A stretch of 62,037 nt of DNA from the IMG/VR virus record IMGVR_UViG_3300021475_000012, positions 1 through 62,037 of that record; one strand, written 5' to 3'. Source of the DNA: a virus. The position numbers and the translations under genes were made by a program. This document shows positions 29,458 through 37,105 of this stretch, one piece after another (position 1 is the first letter of the stretch; the number at the start of each line of letters is the position of its first letter). The notes below the pieces were generated by a model. It was not told the DNA's origin and did not search any database. It saw only the letters and a program-made list of their open reading frames with translations.

Positions 29458-30654
29458 ATGCCAAAACCCCGCTGTATGATTACTCCTCTGCCGGTAAGTC
29501 CCATCGAGAATCTTATCGTGCAATACCGCAACGTCATGCATCTCCCTGATCCTGGACCGCTGTATGTGCTGATGGGGGCCGTGGCCGGTAACATGATCGA
29601 AGGCGCTCCCTGCTGGCTGATGATGGTGGGCGCTCCCTCCTGCGGCAAGAGCGAACTGTTGAACTCGCTTTTGGCCGTGCCCCACATGGTGGAAGCCGCC
29701 GATATCTCCGGCGAAGCCGCTTTCCTTTCCGGCTGCGCAGCCAAGGACATCTCCAAGAACGCAACCGGAGGTCTGCTCTGCGAGATCGGGGATGCCGGGG
29801 GCCTGATCATCAATGACCTCACCAGCATCTTGTCGAAACACGATGAAAAGATCAGCGCCATCATGGCCGTCTTCCGCGAGACTTACGGCGGCAGATGGAC
29901 GCGGCACCTGGGCAGTGAAGGGGGCCGCACCCTGAACTGGACCGGCAGGCTGGCGGTCTTCGCCGGTTGCACCAACGTGGTTGACCAGCGGCATGAAACC
30001 GCTTCCGGCATGGGCGAGAGGTGGATCTTCTACCGCTTCGAACAGCGCGAGGGGGACGAGCAGTGGGCCAGCGTGGATCTGTCGGTGACCGCTTCCCGCC
30101 CGCCCCGCTGGCGCGAGACGCTGAACGCAATCGCAGCCCAGTTCTTTCAAGACCTCAACCTGAGCTTCCGCCAGCAACTGCCCCGCCGCATGCTCACCAA
30201 CCTGGAGCGCATCCGCATCCACCGGTTGAGCGTAGTGGCGGCGCGGTGCCGGTCCAGCGTGCCCAGGGACCGCTACTCGAAAGAGATCATCGCCACCCCC
30301 GAAGCGGAGATGGCCGTGCGCCTCGCCACCGCTCTCGCGCAGCTGTACCTGGGGATGGACGCCATCGGCGTATCCAAGGCCCGCGCCTGGAAGCTGCTCA
30401 CCAAAGTCGCCATGGACTCGATGCCGAAATTGCGCTACGTCCTGATCCAGGCCATTGCCGCGCAGCCGCATTCGCTAGAGGAGTTGCAGGCGCGGCTGGG
30501 CTGCAACCTGAATGTCGTCAAACGCACCGCCGAAGACCTGGAGTTCCACGGCGTGATCCGCCAGGAGAACGGCAAGGTCAGGCTCACCGACTGGATGCAG
30601 GACAAATACCGCAAGCTGATGGCCACGGCGGCTCCCGTCAGCGCCATGTATTGA
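29458..30654 (+). CDS. P-loop ATPase with C-terminal winged helix
   Basis: A 398-residue protein counted from the ATG (a GTG at 29452 is possible). MMVGAPSCGKSEL (58-66) is Walker A, and GGLIINDLTS (114-123) is Walker B. GMGERW (184-189) carries a probable arginine finger. The C-terminus (HSLEELQARLGCNLNVVKRT ... GVIRQENGKVRLTD) is a winged helix. The layout fits an AAA+-like or helicase-like ATPase of phage replication modules. With the ParB-like gene and without a polymerase or primase, it is the best candidate for initiator or helicase loader. Confidence 0.72.
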   Translation: MPKPRCMITPLPVSPIENLIVQYRNVMHLPDPGPLYVLMGAVAGNMIEGAPCWLMMVGAPSCGKSELLNSLLAVPHMVEAADISGEAAFLSGCAAKDISKNATGGLLCEIGDAGGLIINDLTSILSKHDEKISAIMAVFRETYGGRWTRHLGSEGGRTLNWTGRLAVFAGCTNVVDQRHETASGMGERWIFYRFEQREGDEQWASVDLSVTASRPPRWRETLNAIAAQFFQDLNLSFRQQLPRRMLTNLERIRIHRLSVVAARCRSSVPRDRYSKEIIATPEAEMAVRLATALAQLYLGMDAIGVSKARAWKLLTKVAMDSMPKLRYVLIQAIAAQPHSLEELQARLGCNLNVVKRTAEDLEFHGVIRQENGKVRLTDWMQDKYRKLMATAAPVSAMY

Positions 30655-30655
30655 C

Positions 30656-30817
30656 ATGAAACCGGGGCCGGTCATGCTGCTCTGTCCTCAATGCCAGCGC
30701 TACTTCCAGGTGCCGGTGGGCGAGGACGAGGACGGCTATTTCTGGCCCTCCCTTCCTCCGCACGAGCCCTGCAGCCAAAAACATGGTTTAGAGTCTAACT
30801 GCGATTCCAGCGAATAA
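30656..30817 (+). CDS. Small zinc-binding protein, 53 residues
   Basis: MKPGPVMLLCPQCQRYFQVP ... PHEPCSQKHG gives CxxC and CxxxH for one zinc. One base separates it from the upstream stop. Its last codons overlap the operator-like palindrome at 30788. Confidence 0.58.
   Translation: MKPGPVMLLCPQCQRYFQVPVGEDEDGYFWPSLPPHEPCSQKHGLESNCDSSE
30788..30798. promoter_or_regulatory. TTAGAGTCTAA palindrome followed by ACTGCGATT
   Basis: Third perfect copy of the 7893/19219 site, inside the 3' end of the 53-residue gene and 270 bp before the recombination operon. Confidence 0.55.
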
Positions 30818-31070
30818 GCCCAACCGGTGGGCGCTCCCCGCGCCGCCCCACAAGCGGCGGGGGTCCGCTCCCCCGAAAGCCTGGCCCTAATTCAGACTCC
30901 GCGGTCTGAATCGGCCGGCACCGGACCAAGTCAACTTACCCCACTTACTCTATGTGCCAAATCATCCGCATAAGTCGACTTATGCAGAACGGTTGAATTT
31001 CAACTAGCACGGGCGTACACTGGCCTTTCGCGAGTTATTCTGATTTCCAGAAAGAAGAGAGGACAAAGTT
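30818..31070. promoter_or_regulatory. Control region of the recombination operon
   Basis: 253 bp without a gene. A GC stem (30836-30863) lacks a T-run. ATTCAGAC/GTCTGAAT arms span 30890-30911. GCATAAGTCGACTTATGC (30968-30985) is a perfect 18-bp palindrome. GTTGAATTTCAAC (30992-31004) is a 13-bp palindrome overlapping a -35-like TTGAAT (30993-30998), paired at 17 bp with TACACT (31016-31021). The last palindrome lies exactly where a repressor would block polymerase. Confidence 0.62.
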
Positions 31071-31925
31071 ATGCCGAAAGCACAAGGCTTGATGAACCCG
31101 GAGAATGCTTCCAAGGGTGGCGGGGTATTCAAAGAGGGGATAGCAAGAATCGATGCCAATTACTACACGGTCCACCAGGGCAAGCCAGGAGAGGGTGAGT
31201 CTCCGGTGCCTGCCACTAAGTGGCTATGGGAAGTAAGCCGTCTCCAGGAGAACGGCGAGGACCCGATGGTGGACGAGCACGATGAGCCAGTGAAGGAAGA
31301 GTTAGTCTTTTCCTTTGGCGGTAAGTGCCTGCCCTTTGTCCACCCCGGCAAAGCCGATGGGCCCGATGATGAAGAGCCCGAAGACCTGGGGACGACGCTA
31401 GGCGTCAAAGGCAACACGATCTACCTGAACGCTGCGGACTGGAAGCCCAACGAGCGGAGCGGCCTGATGACTCTCACCAAGAGCATGCAGAGCCTGGGCA
31501 TCAAGCCCGAATTCCTCAACCGCTGCTGGGCCCCGGACTGGAACGGCTGCGTGTTCGAGATGAAGAGCCTGCCCTCTACCGGCGCGGACGGCAAGACCTT
31601 CAACTACAAGATCGTCTCGCGCATCCTGGTGGGCCCCGGCGGCAAGAGCAAGAGTAAGAGCACCAACGGCAAGGCCAACGAAGTGGAGACCTATCTCGCG
31701 CCTATCCTGCACGCCATCAGCCAGGAGTTGGACGGCACCCAGGTGACGCGCAAGGTCTTCCTGAATCGCGTGCGCGGGGCGCTCGACGCCGGTCACGTCG
31801 ATAGCAAGCTCCTGGTGCCGATGCTCAGCTTGTGCAAGGACGATAAGTGGCTCCTGGAGCACGGGCAGACCTTCGACTTCATCCTCGACCCCGGCCAGAA
31901 CACCATCACGTTCGGCACGGTCTAA
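31071..31925 (+). CDS. Phage recombination-module protein (SSB-like candidate)
   Basis: A 284-residue protein starting MPKAQGLMNPENASKGG with GAGAGGACAAAG upstream. Features: YYTVHQGKPGEGESPVPATK, a beta-rich core, KSMQSLGIKPEFLNRCWAPD, then WNGCVFEMKSLP, and a Lys/Ser linker before a helical end. Proteins of this type sit next to Sak4-like ATPases in many phages and have been considered single-strand DNA-binding or recombination accessory proteins. Here the ATPase is three genes downstream. The role is inferred from that pairing. Confidence 0.58.
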   Translation: MPKAQGLMNPENASKGGGVFKEGIARIDANYYTVHQGKPGEGESPVPATKWLWEVSRLQENGEDPMVDEHDEPVKEELVFSFGGKCLPFVHPGKADGPDDEEPEDLGTTLGVKGNTIYLNAADWKPNERSGLMTLTKSMQSLGIKPEFLNRCWAPDWNGCVFEMKSLPSTGADGKTFNYKIVSRILVGPGGKSKSKSTNGKANEVETYLAPILHAISQELDGTQVTRKVFLNRVRGALDAGHVDSKLLVPMLSLCKDDKWLLEHGQTFDFILDPGQNTITFGTV

Positions 31926-32039
31926 GTTCGCCGCCGGGGGTTTTGCGTCCATTTCCCCCCAGTGCGAAGCGGGGATCGCAGGTTTAGTGGCCCTTTGCCT
32001 GCGGTCCCTTTCCCTCTACTAAGTCCCAGGAGAAGTAGT

Positions 32040-32567
32040 GTGCCCGTGCTCATAATCGGAATGGAATACGTGCTCGACAAGGAAGACCAGGATCTTGCAA
32101 TTCACATCGCCAAGATCAGAGTCTCAGCCGCGAAAATGCATGGCCATACATTCCGCCCGTTCAATGACGATACCCCCATGGAAGTCAACGTCGAAGGGGC
32201 TGCGGGCGAGATCGCCTTTTGCCGCTTGGTGGGAATGGAGCCCGATACCAGCACTCCCGAAGCAAACCGTTCTTCCATGCAGGGCAGAGACAAGAAAGAT
32301 CTGATCTATCACGGCAACCGAATCGACATCAAGACCACCTGGGCCTATCACTTATGCGACAAGCCGGTCCCGGTTGAGTATCTTCCCGATTACTACGTGA
32401 TGATGCGCGGCTATTGGCCGCAATACCAATTCATGGGAGCGATCAGCGGACTCGACTTCAAGAAGAAGTGTCACCGGATGAAACAGTTCCGCAATGAAAT
32501 GTACGGCGTGGGGATGGAAGAGTTATCCGCTGAGATCCTTTGCAAAGCAGGTTGCGTGCATGCCTAG
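32040..32567 (+). CDS. PD-(D/E)XK-type nuclease
   Basis: A 175-residue protein with a GTG start eight bases after AGGAG. NVEGAAGEIAFCRLV supplies the first Glu, and DLIYHGNRIDIKTTW the Asp...(D)xK pair with an Ile-rich strand, the restriction-endonuclease-like core. The later YYVMMRGYWPQYQFMGAISG strand fits the same fold. Probably a DNA-processing nuclease of the recombination/repair cluster. Overlaps the next gene by 8 bp. An ATG at 32061 is an alternative start. Confidence 0.66.
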   Translation: MPVLIIGMEYVLDKEDQDLAIHIAKIRVSAAKMHGHTFRPFNDDTPMEVNVEGAAGEIAFCRLVGMEPDTSTPEANRSSMQGRDKKDLIYHGNRIDIKTTWAYHLCDKPVPVEYLPDYYVMMRGYWPQYQFMGAISGLDFKKKCHRMKQFRNEMYGVGMEELSAEILCKAGCVHA

Positions 32568-33171
32568 ACTCCTGGAGCAACGCGAGATCCACCTAGAGTT
32601 CTCCGACATCGACCGCATGCTGGAGAAGCGGCGGATCGGCGGCATGAAGCGCTCTAGCGGGATCCACCTGAGCGGGATCATCAAGCATGTTCTAACGGCG
32701 GCGGGCCAGCTTACCGGCGAGGACCTGGGCGACATGATGCCCCTGCGCATGGCCGTTGGCATGGCCTGGGAGATGTTCTGCGTACAGCTGTGGCCGGAGT
32801 TGGATTGGCAACCCGGAGAGGTCACCAGGGACAACGTGATCGGCTCCCCGGACGGCGTGAGCGGCGATGTCCTGGAAGAGATCAAGGCCACCTGGATGTC
32901 GCGTCTGGAGAAGACCGAAACCAAGGGAGTGATCCCCCCGCCGCGCAACATTATCGAGATCAAGCGGTGGATGCTGCAGCTGGCCGGTTACCTGTACATG
33001 ATGGGGCTGAATAAGGCCAGGATGCATGTGCTCTGGGTGAATGGGGACTACCGCAACAGCGGGCCCCAGTATTTCACTTACCTGTTGGAGTTCAGCCAGC
33101 AGGAATTGGAGCGGATCTGGAACAACTTAGTTCTCCCGAATAGGGCCGGAGCGAAGGCAGAGGAGCACTAA
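32560..33171 (+). CDS. Cas4/RecB-like exonuclease
   Basis: A 203-residue protein. AVGMAWEMFCVQLWPELDWQ, GSPDGV followed by VLEEIKATW (Asp...ExK), and RWMLQLAGYLYMMG (the conserved Gln-Tyr helix of RecB-family nucleases). Lacks the four-Cys iron-sulphur cluster of full Cas4. Likely acts with the Sak4-like ATPase in phage recombination. The ATG at 32560 overlaps the upstream gene. Confidence 0.75.
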   Translation: MPRLLEQREIHLEFSDIDRMLEKRRIGGMKRSSGIHLSGIIKHVLTAAGQLTGEDLGDMMPLRMAVGMAWEMFCVQLWPELDWQPGEVTRDNVIGSPDGVSGDVLEEIKATWMSRLEKTETKGVIPPPRNIIEIKRWMLQLAGYLYMMGLNKARMHVLWVNGDYRNSGPQYFTYLLEFSQQELERIWNNLVLPNRAGAKAEEH

Positions 33172-33462
33172 ATGGAAGTAACACCAGAGATGGCTGAATT
33201 AGCACAACGCAGTATTGCGTTGGCATTTCTGGAAACACGGCATTCGGACAATTTGATGGACCGTGTACAGCAAACGGCGGAATACCTTCTTGCCTCGCGA
33301 GATGTTATGGAACTGATATCAAAGTGTCTTGCGGATACAACAGCCTCTGACGCCAGTCGAATCCTACAGTGTATGGCGATTGCATTTATAGCTGGCGGAT
33401 CATGGGGAGTCCAAATGCAGAAATTAGCGGGAAAGGCAACTAATGAAACAAATCACCATTGA
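33172..33462 (+). CDS. Hypothetical helical protein, 96 residues
   Basis: MEVTPEMAELAQRSIALAFL. All-helical, with a Gly/Ser/Ala-rich hydrophobic stretch (MAIAFIAGGSWGVQMQK). Codon use looks less GC-rich than its neighbours. Starts directly after the previous stop and overlaps the Sak4-like gene by 20 bp. Unknown function. Confidence 0.58.
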   Translation: MEVTPEMAELAQRSIALAFLETRHSDNLMDRVQQTAEYLLASRDVMELISKCLADTTASDASRILQCMAIAFIAGGSWGVQMQKLAGKATNETNHH

Positions 33463-34294
33463 AGGTTTCAGTTTTAACTCGACTCCTGAGAACCGCCCCG
33501 CGATCTGCGTCTTTGGCGAGGAGAATGTTGGTAAGAGCCGCTTCGGCTGTACCGCGCCCCACGAGGACGGCCTGATCGGCTGGCTGGCGCTCGACAAGAA
33601 CTCCAAGGGAGCCGTGGACGAGTACAAGCGGGTTCACAAGGCGAACCACATCATGGTCAACGCCAAGCCGCTGATGACCAATTCCGAAGCGATCAAAGTG
33701 GCCATGGAGGACGATCCCAAAAAGACCAAGGTCACTTACAAGGAGATCCTCAATCGGGTCTTCGAACTGGGCATGGCCATCGCGGACCACAAGGATGTGG
33801 AGAGCGTGGTGGTCGATGACGGGAGCCAGCTGTTCGACTGGATTCTGTTCAGTCACTTCGGACGCCGCAACCAGATCGAGAGCTTCATGCGCGGGGCTCC
33901 CAACAACGACTTCATCGAGTTTGTGAATGCCATGGGCAGTAAGAACTTGGTCATGATCTGCCGGGGCACCGATGTCTGGGCCGATACCGGCGAGGTGGAC
34001 GACAAGGGCAAGAAAAAGCAGGCCCCCACCGGCAAAATGAAACCGGAGGGTTTCGGCAAGATCGGTAAGTTCATGACTGCCGTATTGGAGTTGACCGCAG
34101 CCAGGAAGAAGCCCGCTACCGATGCAAATGGGGAAGTGGATGTAAAGAAGGCTTTAGCGGCGAAGTACCGCTGCAAGGTAGTTACCTGCAAGGGAGACAC
34201 GCTGCTAGAGGGCCAGGACCTGGAGCCCTTCGGAGTCTGCGGCGAAGCCATCAACTGGGAGAACGTGATGGAAGTTATCAAGGCAAAGGAGTAG
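33443..34294 (+). CDS. RecA-like P-loop ATPase (Sak4-type recombinase)
   Basis: A 283-residue protein. ICVFGEENVGKSRF places Walker A at 25-32. VESVVVDDGSQLFD (119-132) is Walker B. A basic, lysine-rich region (KKKQAPTGKMKPEGFGKIGK) follows. This is the compact RecA-core ATPase family called Sak4 in phages, which promotes single-strand annealing with an SSB partner. It sits amid nuclease genes, as usual. Confidence 0.78.
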   Translation: MKQITIEGFSFNSTPENRPAICVFGEENVGKSRFGCTAPHEDGLIGWLALDKNSKGAVDEYKRVHKANHIMVNAKPLMTNSEAIKVAMEDDPKKTKVTYKEILNRVFELGMAIADHKDVESVVVDDGSQLFDWILFSHFGRRNQIESFMRGAPNNDFIEFVNAMGSKNLVMICRGTDVWADTGEVDDKGKKKQAPTGKMKPEGFGKIGKFMTAVLELTAARKKPATDANGEVDVKKALAAKYRCKVVTCKGDTLLEGQDLEPFGVCGEAINWENVMEVIKAKE

Positions 34295-34296
34295 CT

Positions 34297-34458
34297 ATGG
34301 CTATATTCATGGTGGAAGCGAGACGCACTTACGAATGGGGCGGCTACTACGAAGCCGATACCCCGGAAGAAGCCAAGGAAGTGGCCGGGATCGACATGCA
34401 GTTCGACGTCATCGTGGACGAGCAGATGATCGCCCTGGTGGTGGAGGACGAGAGCTAA
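34297..34458 (+). CDS. Small acidic protein, 53 residues
   Basis: MAIFMVEARRTYEWGGYYEA then acidic strands (IVDEQMIALVVEDES). Two bases after the Sak4-like stop. A DNA-mimic-like charge (many Asp/Glu) is visible, but function is unknown. Confidence 0.55.
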   Translation: MAIFMVEARRTYEWGGYYEADTPEEAKEVAGIDMQFDVIVDEQMIALVVEDES

Positions 34459-34638
34459 ATGGAAAACCAGGACCAATTGCTCGTGGACGTTGAAGAACCG
34501 CACCAGGACCCAATCACCATTCCCTTGTCCCAGGCGATCAACGAATACATGCTCGACGCCGAAGACGTGAACAACCTGATGGAGGGCTGGATCGTCTGGT
34601 TCAAAGACATCGCACTTACGCTGCACAAGGAGGAATGA
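34459..34638 (+). CDS. Small acidic protein, 59 residues
   Basis: MENQDQLLVDVEEPHQDPIT ... WIVWFKDIALTLHKEE. Starts on the base after the previous stop. Strongly acidic. Its 3' end carries the GGAGG for the next gene. Unknown. Confidence 0.55.
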   Translation: MENQDQLLVDVEEPHQDPITIPLSQAINEYMLDAEDVNNLMEGWIVWFKDIALTLHKEE

Positions 34639-34639
34639 T

Positions 34640-34792
34640 ATGGACAACGAAATCGACTATCAGCCGTTGCTTACTGAGTTGAGCGGCTTCCTGGCGCGGA
34701 TTGCCGCTGCGCTCGAAACCCTGGCTTCAGCCGTTGAAAAGCTTCCAGACGGCACCTGGGTAATCAATGTGTACGATGAAAACGGCGGCTGA
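34640..34792 (+). CDS. Small acidic helical protein, 50 residues
   Basis: MDNEIDYQPLLTELSGFLAR, an amphipathic helix followed by a short beta end (TWVINVYDENGG). AAGGAGGAATGAT upstream is a strong site. Three short acidic proteins in a row (34297-34792) sit between recombinase and ERCC4 nuclease. Confidence 0.55.
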   Translation: MDNEIDYQPLLTELSGFLARIAAALETLASAVEKLPDGTWVINVYDENGG

Positions 34793-34795
34793 AAC

Positions 34796-35569
34796 ATGAT
34801 CGCCATCGACACCAGGACCGGCAGTAAGGAACTGGCACCGCTTTTCCGCCCCTATGGGATTCCCATAGAAGTACGCAAGCTCGATTTTGGGGACCTTGCG
34901 TTCGAGGGCAACGGCCCCAGGGGAAGGTGCATGATTGCCGTCGAGCGCAAGACCATCACTGAGTTGGTGCAGAGTATCGAGAGCCGCCGGTTGAGCGGCC
35001 ACCAACTGCCGGGGATGGCCGATGCGTACGACTACTGCTATCTGGTGATCGAGGGGATGTGGCGTCCGGGAACCCAGGGGGAATTGATCGTAGGCCACGG
35101 CACGCTCGACCATGGCCGCACTTTCGGGGGCACCTGGAGCCCCGGCTACGGCCAGGGGATCGGCTACCGCGCCGTGGACAACTACCTCGCCACCATGGAA
35201 CTGCATGCCGGGGTAATCTTCCGCAGGACGTTGACGCCAATCGAAACGGTGGCGATTACGGTGGACCTTTTCCACTGGTGGAATGACAAGCCCTGGGAGA
35301 AACACAGCGCCCACCTGGGGGTCTATGCGCCCGCCGTGGCGCTCACCGGCAGGAGCAGGCTGAATCTGGTGCGCCGGGAGATCCCGCTGCGCGAGAAGTG
35401 GGCCATGCAGATCGACGGCATCGACATGGTGATCGCGGAGCGGGCGGCGGCGCGGTTCGAGAGCGCCTGGGCTCTGGCGGCGGGGACCGCAGCCGATTGG
35501 CAGGAGATCCGGGGCATCGGCAGGCCCACCGCGCAACGGATTGTGAGGGATATCAATGCTTCGCTATAG
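34796..35569 (+). CDS. ERCC4/XPF-family nuclease with C-terminal HhH
   Basis: A 257-residue protein. DTRTGS at the start (D5), KLDFGDLAF (GD at 32-33), and AVERKTITELVQSI (VERK at 49-52) form the ERCC4 nuclease site. The C-terminal EIRGIGRPTAQRIVRDI is a helix-hairpin-helix for DNA binding. Such nucleases cut branched or flapped DNA at ss/ds junctions. It completes the recombination module. Confidence 0.82.
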   Translation: MIAIDTRTGSKELAPLFRPYGIPIEVRKLDFGDLAFEGNGPRGRCMIAVERKTITELVQSIESRRLSGHQLPGMADAYDYCYLVIEGMWRPGTQGELIVGHGTLDHGRTFGGTWSPGYGQGIGYRAVDNYLATMELHAGVIFRRTLTPIETVAITVDLFHWWNDKPWEKHSAHLGVYAPAVALTGRSRLNLVRREIPLREKWAMQIDGIDMVIAERAAARFESAWALAAGTAADWQEIRGIGRPTAQRIVRDINASL

Positions 35570-35810
35570 GGTTCTGTTGATCGATACGGAAAGCAACTAC
35601 CGGCGTCCCATCCAGGCGTACTTCAACAGCATGGAACAGGTGGACGACTGGACCAGCAAGCTCTTGAAGGCCACTCCGGGGAAGGACGCCTGGGTGGAGA
35701 TCTACGAGTCGGTGGAGAGGGAAATCGGGCGCGTCAACAAGAAAGACTTGCCCCTGAAGAGCCGGAAGGAAGTGGAAGGCAGTGACCCGCTCCCAACACA
35801 GGGTGTATAA
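35556..35810 (+). CDS. Hypothetical protein, 84 residues
   Basis: MLRYRVLLIDTESNYRRPIQ, small alpha/beta with a basic C-terminus. Overlaps the ERCC4 gene 3' end by 14 bp and the next gene by 29 bp. No family recognised. Confidence 0.55.
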   Translation: MLRYRVLLIDTESNYRRPIQAYFNSMEQVDDWTSKLLKATPGKDAWVEIYESVEREIGRVNKKDLPLKSRKEVEGSDPLPTQGV

Positions 35811-36087
35811 CCGGCTGCGCAAGAAGCAGGTAAACCATGTGATCGACGTGGTGGAAGTTACGGAACGCTATGCCGTGTTCCATGTACCCTTTCCTGGGCT
35901 GTACCTGACTTACGACACGGTGGGGAACCTGCTGCACACCGAAACCGAAGCGGAGCGCAAGGCCGGGAGCAGGCCGCTGTTCAAGCCGGGGCAACAGCCG
36001 GTGTTTACCGGCGAGATGGGAAGCGATACGCGGGGGCTGAATGAGAGAGAGCCCGCACCTGATTTGGATGATGATGTTCCTTTCTAG
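35782..36087 (+). CDS. Small protein ending in an SSB-type acidic tip
   Basis: A 101-residue protein with a GTG start. Beta-rich body (VIDVVEVTERYAVFHVPFPG), then a disordered tail ending DLDDDVPF. The last residues match the C-terminal tip of bacterial SSB (DDDIPF-type), which docks SSB partners such as RecO, RecQ and PriA. The body is not a recognisable OB fold from sequence but could be a diverged one. Likely an SSB-like protein or a decoy/recruiter using the same tip. Confidence 0.6.
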   Translation: MTRSQHRVYNRLRKKQVNHVIDVVEVTERYAVFHVPFPGLYLTYDTVGNLLHTETEAERKAGSRPLFKPGQQPVFTGEMGSDTRGLNEREPAPDLDDDVPF

Positions 36088-36097
36088 GAGGAAAGAG

Positions 36098-36238
36098 ATG
36101 AAGAGTTACGATCCCAAATGTTATGAACTGGCTGAGTATTTCCTGGCCAACGCGCCGGATAACGGAGTGCCGCGCATTGAAGCCCTGGCCGGGATCATTC
36201 AGCAGGCCATCGAGGACTTCCTCGCGCTGGAAAACTAA
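36098..36238 (+). CDS. Conserved small phage protein, 46 residues
   Basis: MKSYDPKCYELAEYFLANAP ... LAGIIQQAIEDFLALEN, a pattern (YDPxCYxLAxxFL...IQxxIE) recurring in short phage proteins. AGGAGG seven bases upstream fixes the ATG, against a longer in-frame start. Function unknown. Confidence 0.7.
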   Translation: MKSYDPKCYELAEYFLANAPDNGVPRIEALAGIIQQAIEDFLALEN

Positions 36239-36239
36239 G

Positions 36240-36734
36240 GTGGCTGAAGATACCAATCGCTGGGGGGAAGCGGAGCGCCGCCGCCGCAGCTTCGCGGCGT
36301 GGCTATGGAGGGTATGGGAATGGGCCGAAGAGAACAGCGGCAACGTCCTGGCCGGGAAGATCGCGGAACTCATGGCGCATGCCGATGAACCGGACTACCC
36401 GATGTGGGAAGAGGCCAAGCGGATCGGCATCCTGAGGGAAAGCATGTTGAAGGAAGGCAAGCTGGCGAAAGAGGTCCGCGACGACTGCGGGATTCCGGTG
36501 GACGGGCCTAAGCCCGATGGGTGGGAGCGCCAGATCAACTTCTCCCCGGCGATCAACCTGGACCTCGACACCTGGGAGTTCCTCTACCGCTCGTTGGGAT
36601 GGGCCAACCGCAACGTCGATCCCAAACTGCCGGGGAGGAACTTCTATCTGTGGAGTCCCGCTGGCAACCTCGTCTACTTCATGGTGCGGCCACCGGTACG
36701 GATGGAAGCGGAGCCGGAGCCGGAAACGGAGTAA
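36240..36734 (+). CDS. Hypothetical protein, GTG start
   Basis: A 164-residue protein with a Trp/Arg-rich N-terminus (FAAWLWRVWEWAEENSGN) and a Pro/Glu tail (RMEAEPEPETE). An upstream in-frame start would overlap the 46-residue gene. Unknown function. Confidence 0.58.
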   Translation: MAEDTNRWGEAERRRRSFAAWLWRVWEWAEENSGNVLAGKIAELMAHADEPDYPMWEEAKRIGILRESMLKEGKLAKEVRDDCGIPVDGPKPDGWERQINFSPAINLDLDTWEFLYRSLGWANRNVDPKLPGRNFYLWSPAGNLVYFMVRPPVRMEAEPEPETE

Positions 36735-36736
36735 CT

Positions 36737-37105
36737 ATGGCGGAAGACAAAGAGCGGCTGGAGTTCAAGAAACTGCCCAGCGTAAGCGATCTGGAGACGC
36801 AGCTGCGTAAGCGCGTCATCGAGACCCTGGAAGCGCTCGACCAGATCGTCATCGAGAAGAACAAGCTGGCCATTCAGGAAGACGAGATGAAGGATGAACT
36901 GGAGCGGCTGCAGAAGGAATCCGGCAAGACCGGCTTCCGCCACGGGTGGCTGTGCTTTACCGCGCAGGCCGTCGCGGGCCGCAAGACGCTCGACACCATG
37001 ATGCTGATGGAAGCGGGCGTACCGGCGGCGACGATTCAGTCCTGCTACAAGGTGGGCAGGCCCACCACACGAGTTACATTTAAACACCTGGACGAGGAAG
37101 TATGA
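36737..37105 (+). CDS. Coiled-coil phage protein
   Basis: A 122-residue protein. A long charged helix (ALDQIVIEKNKLAIQEDEMK DELERL region), then GFRHGWLCFTAQAVAGRKTL and LMEAGVPAATIQSCYKVGRP. I recall this order (coiled coil, GxRxG, GRKTLD, LIExGVP) from numerous phage proteins without assigned function. Overlaps the next ATG. Confidence 0.68.
   Translation: MAEDKERLEFKKLPSVSDLETQLRKRVIETLEALDQIVIEKNKLAIQEDEMKDELERLQKESGKTGFRHGWLCFTAQAVAGRKTLDTMMLMEAGVPAATIQSCYKVGRPTTRVTFKHLDEEV

Noticed and set aside
29344-30471. 375-residue minus-strand ORF
   Set aside because: Antisense shadow of the P-loop ATPase gene, which has clear Walker motifs.
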